DNA from: Salinimicrobium sp049680855
GTDB taxonomy: Bacteria; Bacteroidota; Bacteroidia; Flavobacteriales; Flavobacteriaceae
Length of the DNA stretch: 64,000 nucleotides
Assembly: GCF_049680855.1 (NCBI RefSeq)
Contig: NZ_JBMPGS010000001.1
Span: forward strand, 868,001 to 932,000
Direction: 5' to 3'
Under the pieces are notes generated by a model that was not told the origin of the DNA, made no database searches, and worked only from the letters and a program-made list of their open reading frames with translations. A program made the position numbers and the translations under genes. Shown piece after piece: positions 33,138-42,024 of this stretch. Positions within the stretch are counted from its first letter, which is position 1. The number at the start of each line of letters is the position of its first letter.

Positions 33138-36100
33138 TTATTCTGAAGTATTTATATAATATTCGAGTTGGGAGCGGCTATCAAGATAGCTGCCCAATGC
33201 CTGCCAGGCATTCACTTCTATGCGTACGGCATCGCGTATGTTTTGCAGGAAAGTCACATAGTCAATTGCTCCTTCCCGATAAGCGATGATGGCCCCTGCC
33301 CGCTGTTCTCTGGCCAAGGGTAGCGCTTCTTCCTGATAGTATGTCCAGGAATTAAGCCACTTCAGGTATTCTTCGCGTGCCTCAGCATAAGCTGTCTTTA
33401 GCTCAAACTGCGTCTGCTGTAAATTAGCTTCAGCTATTTCGCGGTTTATTTTTGCTGATTGTGTTCTGCCCAATTCAGGTCCAAAGAACAAAGGAATGCT
33501 GATCCCTACCTGATATTGATAAAAGCCGGTTTGGCCGTCAATTTTCTGCCTGCCGTACTGCGCCTGAAATTTCGGAAGAAACTGCGATCGCCTCTCCCTT
33601 AGGGTTGCATCAGCCACCTCTATCCTTTGTTCATACACATTGAGCAGGGGATGGTTCCCAAGGGGTTGCAGTAATCCGCTAATGGGCTCATCAAACTGAT
33701 CGGCAGGAACATTAGGTACCGTGTAAAGTGTGTCACTGGCAAACCACAGGTTGAATCGCTGCAAGGCTCCAAGATAATCCCTATAGGCCTGCTCTTTTTG
33801 TATTTCAACTTCATTGCCCTGGTTTACCGTAGCCAGGTATTCAAGTCTCGAGATTGTCTCTGTTTCCAACCTGATCTGTGCAGCTCTCTCAATATCGGTA
33901 AAGGCTGAATCCAGACTGTATAAGGTCTCATACTCATTTTTAGCAGCATATACCGACGCCCAGGCCTGACTTACCTCCAGTTCTACTTCAAGAATGGAAA
34001 GATCAAGGGCTTCTTCTGCCAGGGCCACCCTTTCCTTCTGCAACTTCAGGCGTGGCGCAATACCAAAGATGTCGATATTCTGTTGCTGAACCCCAATTTG
34101 TGTATAGACACCAAGATCAGCATTACTCGAACCACCGCTAATTTCTTCTGCGCCGGTGAATATCTGGGTATTACCAAGGTCCCAGGCCGTTTTCTTTAAA
34201 GCCTGCTGACTTTCTATCTCCAGGGCAGCAGCTCTTATTCTCGGAAAAGCCTCTATTGCCCGTTCCTTGGCCTCTTCTAACGAGAGGACTGGCAAAGAAT
34301 CCTGTTGGACAATTATTTCAGCCTGAGCCGGAGAATTTTTCTGTGAAGAACTGTTTTCCTGTGCCTCTGCAGGGGTGCTAAATCCTAAGAGGCTTCCGAC
34401 AGAAAGCAATGCCACCACTATTGCAGGGGCTGGTGCAAAGCCATTATTGTTATTACTATTTCTTCTGTTTTTCATATTTTCTATTAAAGTATAAAGGACT
34501 GGCAACACCACAAGGGTGAGAAGGGTAGCTGTAAGCATACCTCCAATAACCACGGTTGCTAAAGGGCGCTGCACCTCTGCACCGGCCGAAGAAGAAAATG
34601 CCATTGGCATAAATCCTAAAATATCTGTTACCGCTGTAAGCATGATCGGCCTGATTCGTTCTTTCGTACCCATAAAAATCCGGTCTTTGATACTGGTTAC
34701 GCCTTCTTCTTTTAATGAATTAAAGCGATTCACCAGGACCAGACCGTTAAGTACTGCCACTCCAAAGAGCACGATAAAGCCTACACCTGCAGAGATACTA
34801 AAGGGCATGTCCCGGAGCCACAGGGCGAAAACACCCCCAATGGCCGCTAATGGAATGGCCATATAAATCATGATAGACTGCGAGAATGAGCCCAGGGCAA
34901 AATACAGCAGCACGAATATCAGCAAGAGAGCGATAGGCACCACAATAATCAGGCGGTCTTTGGCATTTTGAAGGTTCTCAAACTCACCGCCATAAGAAAT
35001 GTAGTAACCTGGAGGTAAATCCAGTTCGGCACCCAGTTTTGCCTGAATATCATTCACAACCGACTCTACGTCACGGCCCCTCACATTTACCCCAACGTAT
35101 GTTCTGCGATAGGTGTCGTCTCTGGAAATTTGCATTGGCCCGGGAACAAAGCTGATATCAGCTACTTCATTAATCGGGACTTGGGTACCATTAGGCAGAT
35201 CAATGTATAAAGTCCGTATATCTTCAATACTCTGTCGGTGCTCTTCATCAAAGCGCACTACCAGGTCGAAACGTCTTTCTCCTTCAAAAACCACTCCTGC
35301 CACTCCACCTGCAAAAGCGGTATTTATATATTCATTTATTTTTTCGATTTCCAGCCCGTACTGTGCTAACTTGTCACGATTGTAGCGTACCGTCATTTGT
35401 GGGAGACCAGAAGTTCTCTCTGCATTTACATCTCCTGTTCCGGGTACAGTTTGAATAATCTCTGCCATTTCCTGAACCTTAGTGGATAGAACTTCCAAAT
35501 CCTCGCCATAGAGTTTTACCGCAATATCTTCTCTTACCCCTTCCAATAGCTCATTAAACCTTAGCTCTATAGGTTGGGTAAAAACAAGGTTGACACCTGT
35601 GAGGTTTTTATTGAGTAGGTCCTGGATTTGTTCAATGAGTTCCTCTTTTGTGTCAGCAGAAACCCATTTGTCCCTGTCTTTTTCGAGTATGATGTACATA
35701 TCTGCTATATCCATCGGCATGGGATCAGTAGGAATATCGGCCACCCCAATTCGGGCTGTTGCTGTCTCTATTTCCGGGAAGTTGTCCAAAAGTAAGGTCT
35801 CAATTTTTTTAGAGACTTCAATAGATTCATTTAATGAACTACCTGGACGGATTAAAGCTTGCATGGCAATGTCCCCTTCATCCAGCTGCGGAATAAATTC
35901 TCCCCCCATCGCGGAAAAAACATAGCCTGCAGCCCCCAATAAAACAATAGATCCTATGATCACCGCAGCTTTGAGGCGGAGGGAAGCTTTTAAGAGCGGA
36001 AGGTAAGCACGGTGAATGCCACCAATGATTTTATCACTGACTCTTTCCAGCCAGCGTTCTAACTTGCCATACCAGTTTTTCTTGTTTTCAATCGGCTTCA

Positions 36101-37613
36101 TAAACAATGCCGTCATCATAGGAACGTAGGTAAGGCACAAGATAATGGCACCTATCATTGCAAAACCAAAAGTATAGGCCATTGGCTTGAACATTTTGCC
36201 TTCCACTCCTGTTAGGAACAAGATGGGTGTAAACACAATAAGGATGATAACCTGGCCGAAAAATGCCGACCCCATCATAGTGCTTCCGGAATCGTAAGCG
36301 ACCTCATCCATGACCGCCTGATTAAATTTGACTTTTCCGGCTTTGATCCTTTTATGGATTTCATAAACGGCACCTTCTATAATAATAACCGCCCCATCAA
36401 TAATTATCCCGAAGTCAATGGCCCCCAGGCTCATTAAATTTGCCCAAACCCCAAACTGCTTCATCAGGATGAAGGCAAAGAGCAAGGACAGCGGAATGGT
36501 AGTGGCTGTAATGAGGCCCCCACGCAAACTCCCCAATAGGAATACCAATGCAAAGATTACGATTAAAGCACCTTCCAACAGGTTTTTAGTCACGGTATCG
36601 GTTGTTCTTCCAATAAGGGCGCTTTGGTCAATGATGGGCCTTATTTCAAGTCCTTCCGGCAAGGATTCTTCTACCTCCGCCATCCTTTCCTGGACCCTCT
36701 GTATTACCGCATTGGGGTTTGAGCCCCTCAGCATCATAATAATACCGCCCACAGCTTCCTCTCCATCCTGAGTAAAAGCACCATAACGCACCTGACTTCC
36801 GAAACTCACTTTTTCGGCAATATTTCCAACTGTAACAGGAATCCCGTTTTCATTGGTAACCACTATTTTCCTGATGTCATCTAAAGACTGGATCAGGCCT
36901 TCTCCCCGAATGAAGTTGGACATTCTGTTCCTTTCAATGTAGGCTCCCCCGGTATTTACATTGTTCCGGGCCAGGGCCTCGTAAACCTGGGAGATGCTTA
37001 CATCCAGCGCATTTAATTTCTCAGGACTAATAGCTACTTCGTACTGTTTGATGTATCCTCCAAAGGAATTCACTTCTACAACACCTTCAAGGAGTGTCAG
37101 CTGTCTCTTAATAATCCAGTCCTGAATACTTCGGAGCTCCGTAGGAGTATACTCCTCTTCATAATCTGGTTGTGGCTGGATGGTATATTCATAAATCTGT
37201 CCCAGCCCGGTGGAAATAGGCCCCATAGTTGGGCTACCAAAGTTTTCGGGAATGGTTTCCTGCAGCTCTGTCAATTTTTCCTGAACCAGCTGCCGGGGCA
37301 AATAAGTTCCCATGTCATCTTCAAAGACGATGGTTACCACGGATAGTCCAAAGCGGGAAACAGATCGTAATTCAGTCACCCCGGGGAGATTACCCATTGC
37401 CAGTTCGACCGGATAAGTGACAAACTGTTCAATATCTTCAGTACCTAAGCTGGGAGATTGGGTAATCACCTGTACCTGGTTATTTGTAATATCAGGAACT
37501 GAACCCAGGTTCACGGTCATCATCGACCATATTCCGGCTCCTATAAGTGCCAATGTTAGCAGTCCTACTATAAACTTGTTGTTTATAGAGAATGCTATAA
37601 TTTTGTTAATCAT
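33138..37613 (-). CDS. CzcA-type RND metal efflux pump fused to a TolC-family outer-membrane protein
   Basis: The 1491-aa protein is a two-module fusion. Residues 1 to about 1040 are an HME-type RND transporter. The TM4 motif DFGIIIDGAVIIIEGA (near 400) points to the Zn/Co/Cd (Czc) subgroup rather than Cu/Ag. Residues about 1090-1491 are a TolC family efflux protein (LSLEEAKERAIEAFPRIRAAALEI at its start). Between them lies a stretch that reads as a signal peptide (APAIVVALLSVGSLLGFSTP with AEA|QE cleavage). Fusions of this type are known in Bacteroidota. The operon continues with the adaptor gene. Confidence 0.93.
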   Translation of the reverse strand: MINKIIAFSINNKFIVGLLTLALIGAGIWSMMTVNLGSVPDITNNQVQVITQSPSLGTEDIEQFVTYPVELAMGNLPGVTELRSVSRFGLSVVTIVFEDDMGTYLPRQLVQEKLTELQETIPENFGSPTMGPISTGLGQIYEYTIQPQPDYEEEYTPTELRSIQDWIIKRQLTLLEGVVEVNSFGGYIKQYEVAISPEKLNALDVSISQVYEALARNNVNTGGAYIERNRMSNFIRGEGLIQSLDDIRKIVVTNENGIPVTVGNIAEKVSFGSQVRYGAFTQDGEEAVGGIIMMLRGSNPNAVIQRVQERMAEVEESLPEGLEIRPIIDQSALIGRTTDTVTKNLLEGALIVIFALVFLLGSLRGGLITATTIPLSLLFAFILMKQFGVWANLMSLGAIDFGIIIDGAVIIIEGAVYEIHKRIKAGKVKFNQAVMDEVAYDSGSTMMGSAFFGQVIILIVFTPILFLTGVEGKMFKPMAYTFGFAMIGAIILCLTYVPMMTALFMKPIENKKNWYGKLERWLERVSDKIIGGIHRAYLPLLKASLRLKAAVIIGSIVLLGAAGYVFSAMGGEFIPQLDEGDIAMQALIRPGSSLNESIEVSKKIETLLLDNFPEIETATARIGVADIPTDPMPMDIADMYIILEKDRDKWVSADTKEELIEQIQDLLNKNLTGVNLVFTQPIELRFNELLEGVREDIAVKLYGEDLEVLSTKVQEMAEIIQTVPGTGDVNAERTSGLPQMTVRYNRDKLAQYGLEIEKINEYINTAFAGGVAGVVFEGERRFDLVVRFDEEHRQSIEDIRTLYIDLPNGTQVPINEVADISFVPGPMQISRDDTYRRTYVGVNVRGRDVESVVNDIQAKLGAELDLPPGYYISYGGEFENLQNAKDRLIIVVPIALLLIFVLLYFALGSFSQSIMIYMAIPLAAIGGVFALWLRDMPFSISAGVGFIVLFGVAVLNGLVLVNRFNSLKEEGVTSIKDRIFMGTKERIRPIMLTAVTDILGFMPMAFSSSAGAEVQRPLATVVIGGMLTATLLTLVVLPVLYTLIENMKNRRNSNNNNGFAPAPAIVVALLSVGSLLGFSTPAEAQENSSSQKNSPAQAEIIVQQDSLPVLSLEEAKERAIEAFPRIRAAALEIESQQALKKTAWDLGNTQIFTGAEEISGGSSNADLGVYTQIGVQQQNIDIFGIAPRLKLQKERVALAEEALDLSILEVELEVSQAWASVYAAKNEYETLYSLDSAFTDIERAAQIRLETETISRLEYLATVNQGNEVEIQKEQAYRDYLGALQRFNLWFASDTLYTVPNVPADQFDEPISGLLQPLGNHPLLNVYEQRIEVADATLRERRSQFLPKFQAQYGRQKIDGQTGFYQYQVGISIPLFFGPELGRTQSAKINREIAEANLQQTQFELKTAYAEAREEYLKWLNSWTYYQEEALPLAREQRAGAIIAYREGAIDYVTFLQNIRDAVRIEVNAWQALGSYLDSRSQLEYYINTSE

Positions 37614-37706
37614 TAATAATAGAATTTAATTCAACGTAAATAGATGAGATGGCCATTAAAGAAGTCAATGGCGTCAGGATATAATTATCCTATCACAAAA
37701 GTTAAA

Positions 37707-38099
37707 TTAAACTTGGGGTGGTTGAAAGATAGTACCTAAACTGGCCGAGGAAAATGGAGGTTGGTAGAATAAAGAATTAGTTTTTGCTTCTGGAATTCCT
37801 AAGGAATAGGTTTCAAGATTCGGCGAATCAACATAGGCCATGCCATGATAACACGAGTGGTTGCCTTGTAATGGAAGTTCACCATCATGATTATCCTTCT
37901 CGTGGCCCGGAAATTTTTTCTGATCCCCATAATGATAATCTATGAAATCAAAAAAAGTAATACCGGTATCTGCCGATTGTTCTTTATAATGCTCAACAAG
38001 ATTTGGTATTTTCAGTAGTTCACAGCACCAATCCGTTACTGGTCCCGAAGATTGGAACAAGAAAATGACGGATAAAAAAGTGGTTGCTAGAATTTTCAC
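37707..38099 (-). CDS. Secreted metal-binding-like small protein upstream of the Czc pump
   Basis: The 130-aa protein has an export signal (MKILATTFLSVIFLFQSSGP), a CC pair (DWCCELLKIPNLVEH) and a His/Asp-rich segment (HEKDNHDGELPLQGNHSCYH), ending in a PP motif region (FQPPQV). Such small proteins often head CzcA-type operons of flavobacteria. It is probably a periplasmic metal-binding helper. It resembles the HYC_CC_PP proteins in general layout but not in motif order. Confidence 0.65.
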   Translation of the reverse strand: MKILATTFLSVIFLFQSSGPVTDWCCELLKIPNLVEHYKEQSADTGITFFDFIDYHYGDQKKFPGHEKDNHDGELPLQGNHSCYHGMAYVDSPNLETYSLGIPEAKTNSLFYQPPFSSASLGTIFQPPQV

Positions 38100-38323
38100 A
38101 TTACAAAGATAAAAAATTTAAATGCAACAGAAGTGCAAAAGTAGAACTTCTAATATTTAGCGAATTGAAATGAAAATTTAAAACCGATGCCTGCGGCCAT
38201 TTGAGCGGAAGAAATCAGATATTAAACCAGTTTTTAGAATGGATTAAACTGAGGTAATTCCTGGAAGAAATTTGGCGGGATGAATATCAACATAATACAC
38301 TATTTCTCTATCATATTTAATAA

Positions 38324-38355
38324 GTTGCTTAAATAATAAATAATTTATATCTTAG
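38324..38355 (+). promoter_or_regulatory. Candidate mer-operon promoter
   Basis: GTTG (38324-38327), a 20-bp spacer and TATCTTAG (38348-38355) approximate the Bacteroidota -33/-7 pattern (TTTG - about 19 bp - TAnnTTTG). It lies 17 bp before the arsR start. The AT-rich spacer with an imperfect TAAAT/ATTTA symmetry could be the ArsR operator. Confidence 0.4.
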
Positions 38356-38372
38356 CAGCTTTAAAATTTTTT

Positions 38373-38744
38373 ATGAAACTTGAAATAATCTGTACACGTG
38401 CTGAAGCTAACCATACACAGCTATTGAATTGTCAGGCAACAATTGAAAGTTTGGACAACGGTTTCCAGCAGATGACAAAACTCCTTTCTATTGCCGGTAA
38501 TGAGGTGCGTTTAAAGATTCTCTTCCTTTTAAACATGGAGAAGGAATTATGTCCCTGTGATATAGCAGACATTTTAAAAATGAGTATGCCGGCGATTTCG
38601 CAACATATTCGAAAAATTAAAGACGCCGGCTTTATTGTCTCCAGAAGGGAGGGGCAAACTTTATATTATTCGCTGGTAAATTCTGAAACCCAGGTTCTGG
38701 ATAACATTTTGAGTTCAATTAAATCATCAAGAAAATCCGCTTAA
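38373..38744 (+). CDS. ArsR/SmtB family metal-responsive repressor
   Basis: The 123-aa protein has a winged HTH of the ArsR type: LSIAGNEVRLKILFLLN, ELCPCDIADILKMSMPAISQHIRKIKDAG and the wing REGQTLYYSL. The CPC motif in the second helix (about 66-68) and an N-terminal Cys (ICTRAE) are potential metal thiol ligands. It would repress the operon until mercury or a similar thiophilic metal binds. It begins a plus-strand operon with merTP. Its stop is 1 bp from the merTP start. Confidence 0.9.
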   Translation: MKLEIICTRAEANHTQLLNCQATIESLDNGFQQMTKLLSIAGNEVRLKILFLLNMEKELCPCDIADILKMSMPAISQHIRKIKDAGFIVSRREGQTLYYSLVNSETQVLDNILSSIKSSRKSA

Positions 38745-38745
38745 A

Positions 38746-39354
38746 ATGGATGCATCTCAAAATAGATCCAATAAAGCTGCTTTAAGCGGTGTAGTAGCGG
38801 CAACAGCAGCATCTTTATGTTGTATTGCACCAGTTCTTGCTTTGGTCGTGGGCACGAGTGGAATGGCTACTACCTTTTCGTGGATGGAACCTTTCCGGCC
38901 GTATTTAATTGCGCTCACGGTTTTAGTTCTGGGCCTGGCCTGGTATCAAAAACTAAGATCTAAAAAAGAAGCTGAAAGTGATTGCGGATGTGCAGAAGAT
39001 GAAAAACCAACATTTCTGCAGTCAAAGAAGTTTTTACTGATTGTAACATTATTTGCAGGGCTCATGCTGGCTTTTCCCACTTACTCCGAAGTATTTTACA
39101 GCCAACCTACCAAGGAAATAGTCTATGTTTCACAATCAAATATTGTTAAGGAGGTATTTGTTGTAGAAGGAATGACCTGCGCAGGATGTGAAGCCCCTGT
39201 GGAAAATGAAGTCAATAAACTTGATGGCATTATTTCGGTAAAGGCAAATTATGAAAATGCCAATACGGTAGTCGAATATGACAAAACAAAAGTAGATAAG
39301 GCTGCAATTATTAGTGCTATAAGCAGTACCGGTTATAAGGTAGTTGATAAGTAA
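38746..39354 (+). CDS. merTP: Mercuric transport protein MerTP (MerT-MerP fusion)
   Basis: The 202-aa protein joins a MerT-like part (residues 1 to about 120) to a MerP-like HMA domain (about 133-202). MerT has the membrane Cys pair (AASLCCIAPVLALVV) and a cytoplasmic Cys pair (ESDCGCAEDE). The MerP part carries GMTCAGCEAPVE (CxxC near 145-148). It takes up Hg2+ and passes it to a reductase or to another carrier. MerT-MerP fusions are known in Bacteroidota. It sits between arsR and a MerA-like flavoprotein. Confidence 0.92.
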   Translation: MDASQNRSNKAALSGVVAATAASLCCIAPVLALVVGTSGMATTFSWMEPFRPYLIALTVLVLGLAWYQKLRSKKEAESDCGCAEDEKPTFLQSKKFLLIVTLFAGLMLAFPTYSEVFYSQPTKEIVYVSQSNIVKEVFVVEGMTCAGCEAPVENEVNKLDGIISVKANYENANTVVEYDKTKVDKAAIISAISSTGYKVVDK

Positions 39355-39369
39355 CTTAAAAAGAACCAG

Positions 39370-40716
39370 ATGAAAAATTATGATGTTTTTGTGATAGGTT
39401 CCGGAATGGCAGGAATGAATATTGCCAATAAATGTGCTTCTAAAGGGCTTAGGGTGGGAATCACAGATAAATTGCCCTATGGTGGTACCTGCGCTCTTCG
39501 TGGATGTGATCCCAAAAAGATCATGCTCGGCCCTACTGAAGTAAAACATTTGGCTGATAATCTACACGAGAAGCAAATTTCTGAAGTACCAGCTATCTAC
39601 TGGCAGGAAGCAATGAAATTTAAACAGGATTTTGTGGATGCTATGCCGCCTAAAATTGAAAAAGGATATAAACACAATGATATCGACACCTATCATGGTG
39701 CCGCTCGCTTCATCGGCAGTGATGCAGTCGAAATTGCATCGGAAGTTTTAAAGGGAAGCAAGATTGTTATTGCAACTGGAGCACGTCCACGCCAGTTGAA
39801 ATTTGACGGTGGTCACCTTGCATTGACAAGTACAGATTTTTTAAATCTTCAGGAACTTCCTAACTCATTAATCTTTATAGGTGGTGGATACATTGCCTTT
39901 GAGTTTGCACATATAGCTAAGCGATGTGGAGCAGAAGTTACCATCATACATCGGGGACCTCAGCCTTTGGAGAATTTTGATAAGGATATAGTTCACCATT
40001 TGTCGGAGGCCACCAGAAAACTTGGAGTAAGATTGATGCTCGAAACAAACGTCACGGGAATCAAGCAAGATGCAAAAGGTTATACGGTAATTGGTGAAAC
40101 AAATGGTTCCGAAACAGAGTTTACAGCTGAAGCTGTTTTCAACAGTGCGGGAAGAGTACCCCATATTGATGACTTGAACTTGAAGAAGGCTTCTGTAAAT
40201 TATAACAAGAAAGGAATTGAGGTCAATAAGTACTTACAAAGTACCTCCAATCCATCCATATATGCTGCTGGTGACGCTGCCGATACTGATGGGCTTCCAT
40301 TAACCCCGGTAGCTGTTTATGAAGGTAATATCATTGCTTCCAACATATTAAAGGGTAAAAATAAGAAACCGGAATATCCACCTATGCCGTCAGTTGTCTT
40401 TACCCTACCACCTATGGCTTCGGTAGGTCTGACTGAAGTGGAAGCGGAGAAAGCTGGGTTAAATATCAAAGTGAACAGTAAGGCAGTTCCAGGGTGGTTC
40501 AATGCTAAACGTCTTAACGTTCAGGAATATGCTTATAAAACCATAATAGACACTGATAAAAGTACTTTGGTGGGAGCTCATCTCATTGGTCCGGGGGTAG
40601 AAGAAACGATTAACTTTTTCTCACTTGCGATGTACAAAGAGGTGCCAGTACGAGACTTAAAGAAAATGATTTATGCCTATCCGACAATGGGCTCGGATAT
40701 CACATCAATGTTATAA
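39370..40716 (+). CDS. MerA-like pyridine nucleotide-disulfide oxidoreductase
   Basis: The 448-aa flavoprotein has the FAD-binding start (FVIGSGMAGMNIANKC), the redox disulfide CALRGC (Cys41/Cys46) instead of the MerA-type CVNVGC, the NAD(P)-binding IFIGGGYIAFEFA and a dimerization domain. It lacks the N-terminal HMA domain and ends ...SDITSML, without the C-terminal vicinal Cys pair that MerA uses to receive Hg2+. It may reduce Hg2+ with help, or reduce another disulfide such as a low-molecular-weight thiol. The next gene encodes a Cys-rich protein ending in Cys-Cys. Confidence 0.85.
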   Translation: MKNYDVFVIGSGMAGMNIANKCASKGLRVGITDKLPYGGTCALRGCDPKKIMLGPTEVKHLADNLHEKQISEVPAIYWQEAMKFKQDFVDAMPPKIEKGYKHNDIDTYHGAARFIGSDAVEIASEVLKGSKIVIATGARPRQLKFDGGHLALTSTDFLNLQELPNSLIFIGGGYIAFEFAHIAKRCGAEVTIIHRGPQPLENFDKDIVHHLSEATRKLGVRLMLETNVTGIKQDAKGYTVIGETNGSETEFTAEAVFNSAGRVPHIDDLNLKKASVNYNKKGIEVNKYLQSTSNPSIYAAGDAADTDGLPLTPVAVYEGNIIASNILKGKNKKPEYPPMPSVVFTLPPMASVGLTEVEAEKAGLNIKVNSKAVPGWFNAKRLNVQEYAYKTIIDTDKSTLVGAHLIGPGVEETINFFSLAMYKEVPVRDLKKMIYAYPTMGSDITSML

Positions 40717-40724
40717 ACATACCT

Positions 40725-40931
40725 ATGGAAACTATTTTAAAATCTGTTTTGACGTGTTCTAATTGCGGCCACTCCAAGCAAGAAGAAATGCCAACAGATG
40801 CCTGCCAGTTTTTTTATCAATGTGAGCAATGTAAAGAGGTTTTAAGGCCCAAAGAGGGTGATTGTTGTGTGTTCTGTTCATTTGGAAGTATTCCCTGTCC
40901 TCCTATTCAGGAGAATAAAAGTTGCTGTTAA
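40725..40931 (+). CDS. GDCCVxC-domain Cys-rich protein
   Basis: The 68-aa protein has 11 Cys: a CxxC pair (11, 14), a second pair (33, 36), the GDCCVFC motif (47, 48, 51), Cys58 in SIPCPP, and a terminal Cys-Cys (67, 68). This is the GDCCVxC family, some of whose members carry selenocysteine; here all positions are Cys. It starts 8 bp after the MerA-like gene, so they are co-transcribed. It could bind Hg2+ and deliver it to or from the flavoprotein. Confidence 0.85.
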   Translation: METILKSVLTCSNCGHSKQEEMPTDACQFFYQCEQCKEVLRPKEGDCCVFCSFGSIPCPPIQENKSCC

Positions 40932-41439
40932 ATTCCCTTTTATAATTTGATTTCCACCCGGGGATATGTTTTTAAAATTAATAGTCTCCGGTAAAAAATC
41001 AAGATCGTTCCGCCAAAGGCAAAACGGCAAGAGAGAGGAAGTAAGACTAGGTTTTAATTATCTGATAAACAGATGGTTATAGCGTAAATATTTTTTACAA
41101 CAGGCTAATTATCAGCAGAATTTATAATGCTTTAAAAGCAAGCTGTATAATTGAAAATACTCTTCAATGCCTCATTCATCAGGGATTTTAGCTGTTACCC
41201 AAAAAAACCCGGCTACAGAGCATTAATATAGTTCTTAAGAGGGAGAAGAATTGTCGTAGTCTTGACGGTATATTGAGGTTCGCCGAGATGCCGCTCAAAA
41301 GAGTTTTATATAATGAAATTAAGAAAGCTTATTTCGCTTAGCCAATTAGTACAACATTTTTCCATAATAGTATAACACTAGCTGCTATTTTATATTTAAT
41401 TTCGCTTTTTAAGCGAAAAAATTAGGAGATCATTCTATT
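40932..41439. other. Intergenic region upstream of an HYC_CC_PP gene
   Basis: This is 508 bp without a supported gene. Near its right end is TTCGCTT-TTT-AAGCGAA (41401-41417), a strong hairpin followed by A residues, ahead of the ribosome-binding AGGAG at about 41423-41427. The motif TTTCGCTTA also occurs at about 41333. No promoter could be fixed. Confidence 0.45.
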
Positions 41440-41877
41440 ATGGGAATGTTTTCTCCATTGACGATGAAAAGTACATTGCGTAATATTGTCTCTATTTTGA
41501 TGGCACTTGTGGTGTTGTTGTCTACTTTATCTTTTACTGTAGAAAAACATTTCTGTGGAGGTCTTTTAATGGATCTGGCTGTCTTTTCTGAAGCTAAAAG
41601 TTGCGTAATGGGAATTCATGATCATTACAATATGGCCACTTCCATGAAGAAGGATCATTGTTGTAGTAATGAAAAAATTTTAGTTGAAGGTCAGGACGAG
41701 TTGAAAAATTCGTTTTTATCGCTGGATTTTAAACAACAGGTGTTTTTAGGTGCTTTTGCGAATTCCTATGTGTCTCTATTTAATTATATACCTCGGCAGG
41801 TGCCGGCTTACACATTTTATTCTCCTCCTTTGCTGATCCATAGTATTTATCTTCGGGATCAGGTGTTTCTTATTTGA
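41440..41877 (+). CDS. HYC_CC_PP family protein
   Basis: The 145-aa protein has an N-terminal hydrophobic export segment and the family's three marks: KHFCGGLL (His-Phe/Tyr-Cys), KKDHCCSNEK (Cys-Cys) and FYSPPLL (Pro-Pro). The ATG at 41440 is preferred because AGGAG lies about 11 nt before it. The family's function is unknown, but members sit next to metal efflux genes, and its Cys/His pattern suggests periplasmic metal binding. A second member is at 48184-48579. Confidence 0.82.
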   Translation: MGMFSPLTMKSTLRNIVSILMALVVLLSTLSFTVEKHFCGGLLMDLAVFSEAKSCVMGIHDHYNMATSMKKDHCCSNEKILVEGQDELKNSFLSLDFKQQVFLGAFANSYVSLFNYIPRQVPAYTFYSPPLLIHSIYLRDQVFLI

Positions 41878-41894
41878 TTTAATATTTTTGTCAA

Positions 41895-41916
41895 TACCAG
41901 TTACTTACTACTGGTA
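41895..41916. repeat. Short perfect hairpin between HYC_CC_PP gene and multicopper oxidase
   Basis: TACCAGT (41895-41901) and ACTGGTA (41910-41916) with an 8-nt loop. It follows the HYC_CC_PP stop by about 20 bp and could weakly terminate, or regulate the downstream oxidase. There is no T-run directly after it. Confidence 0.4.
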
Positions 41917-42024
41917 AGGTATATCTGTTTTAGGAGTGAATTAAATATTCATTGAGATTATACTTTATTTGAAATAGCCACTACAAATGACTTCATGTTC
42001 AAATATTAATTAAATTAATAGGAA

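Noticed and set aside
33190..33215. Palindrome AATGCCTG-C-CAGGCATT resembling the mobB insert
   Set aside because: It lies in a region encoding a natural TolC-family segment (VNAWQALGS) with no sign of insertion, so it is treated as chance.
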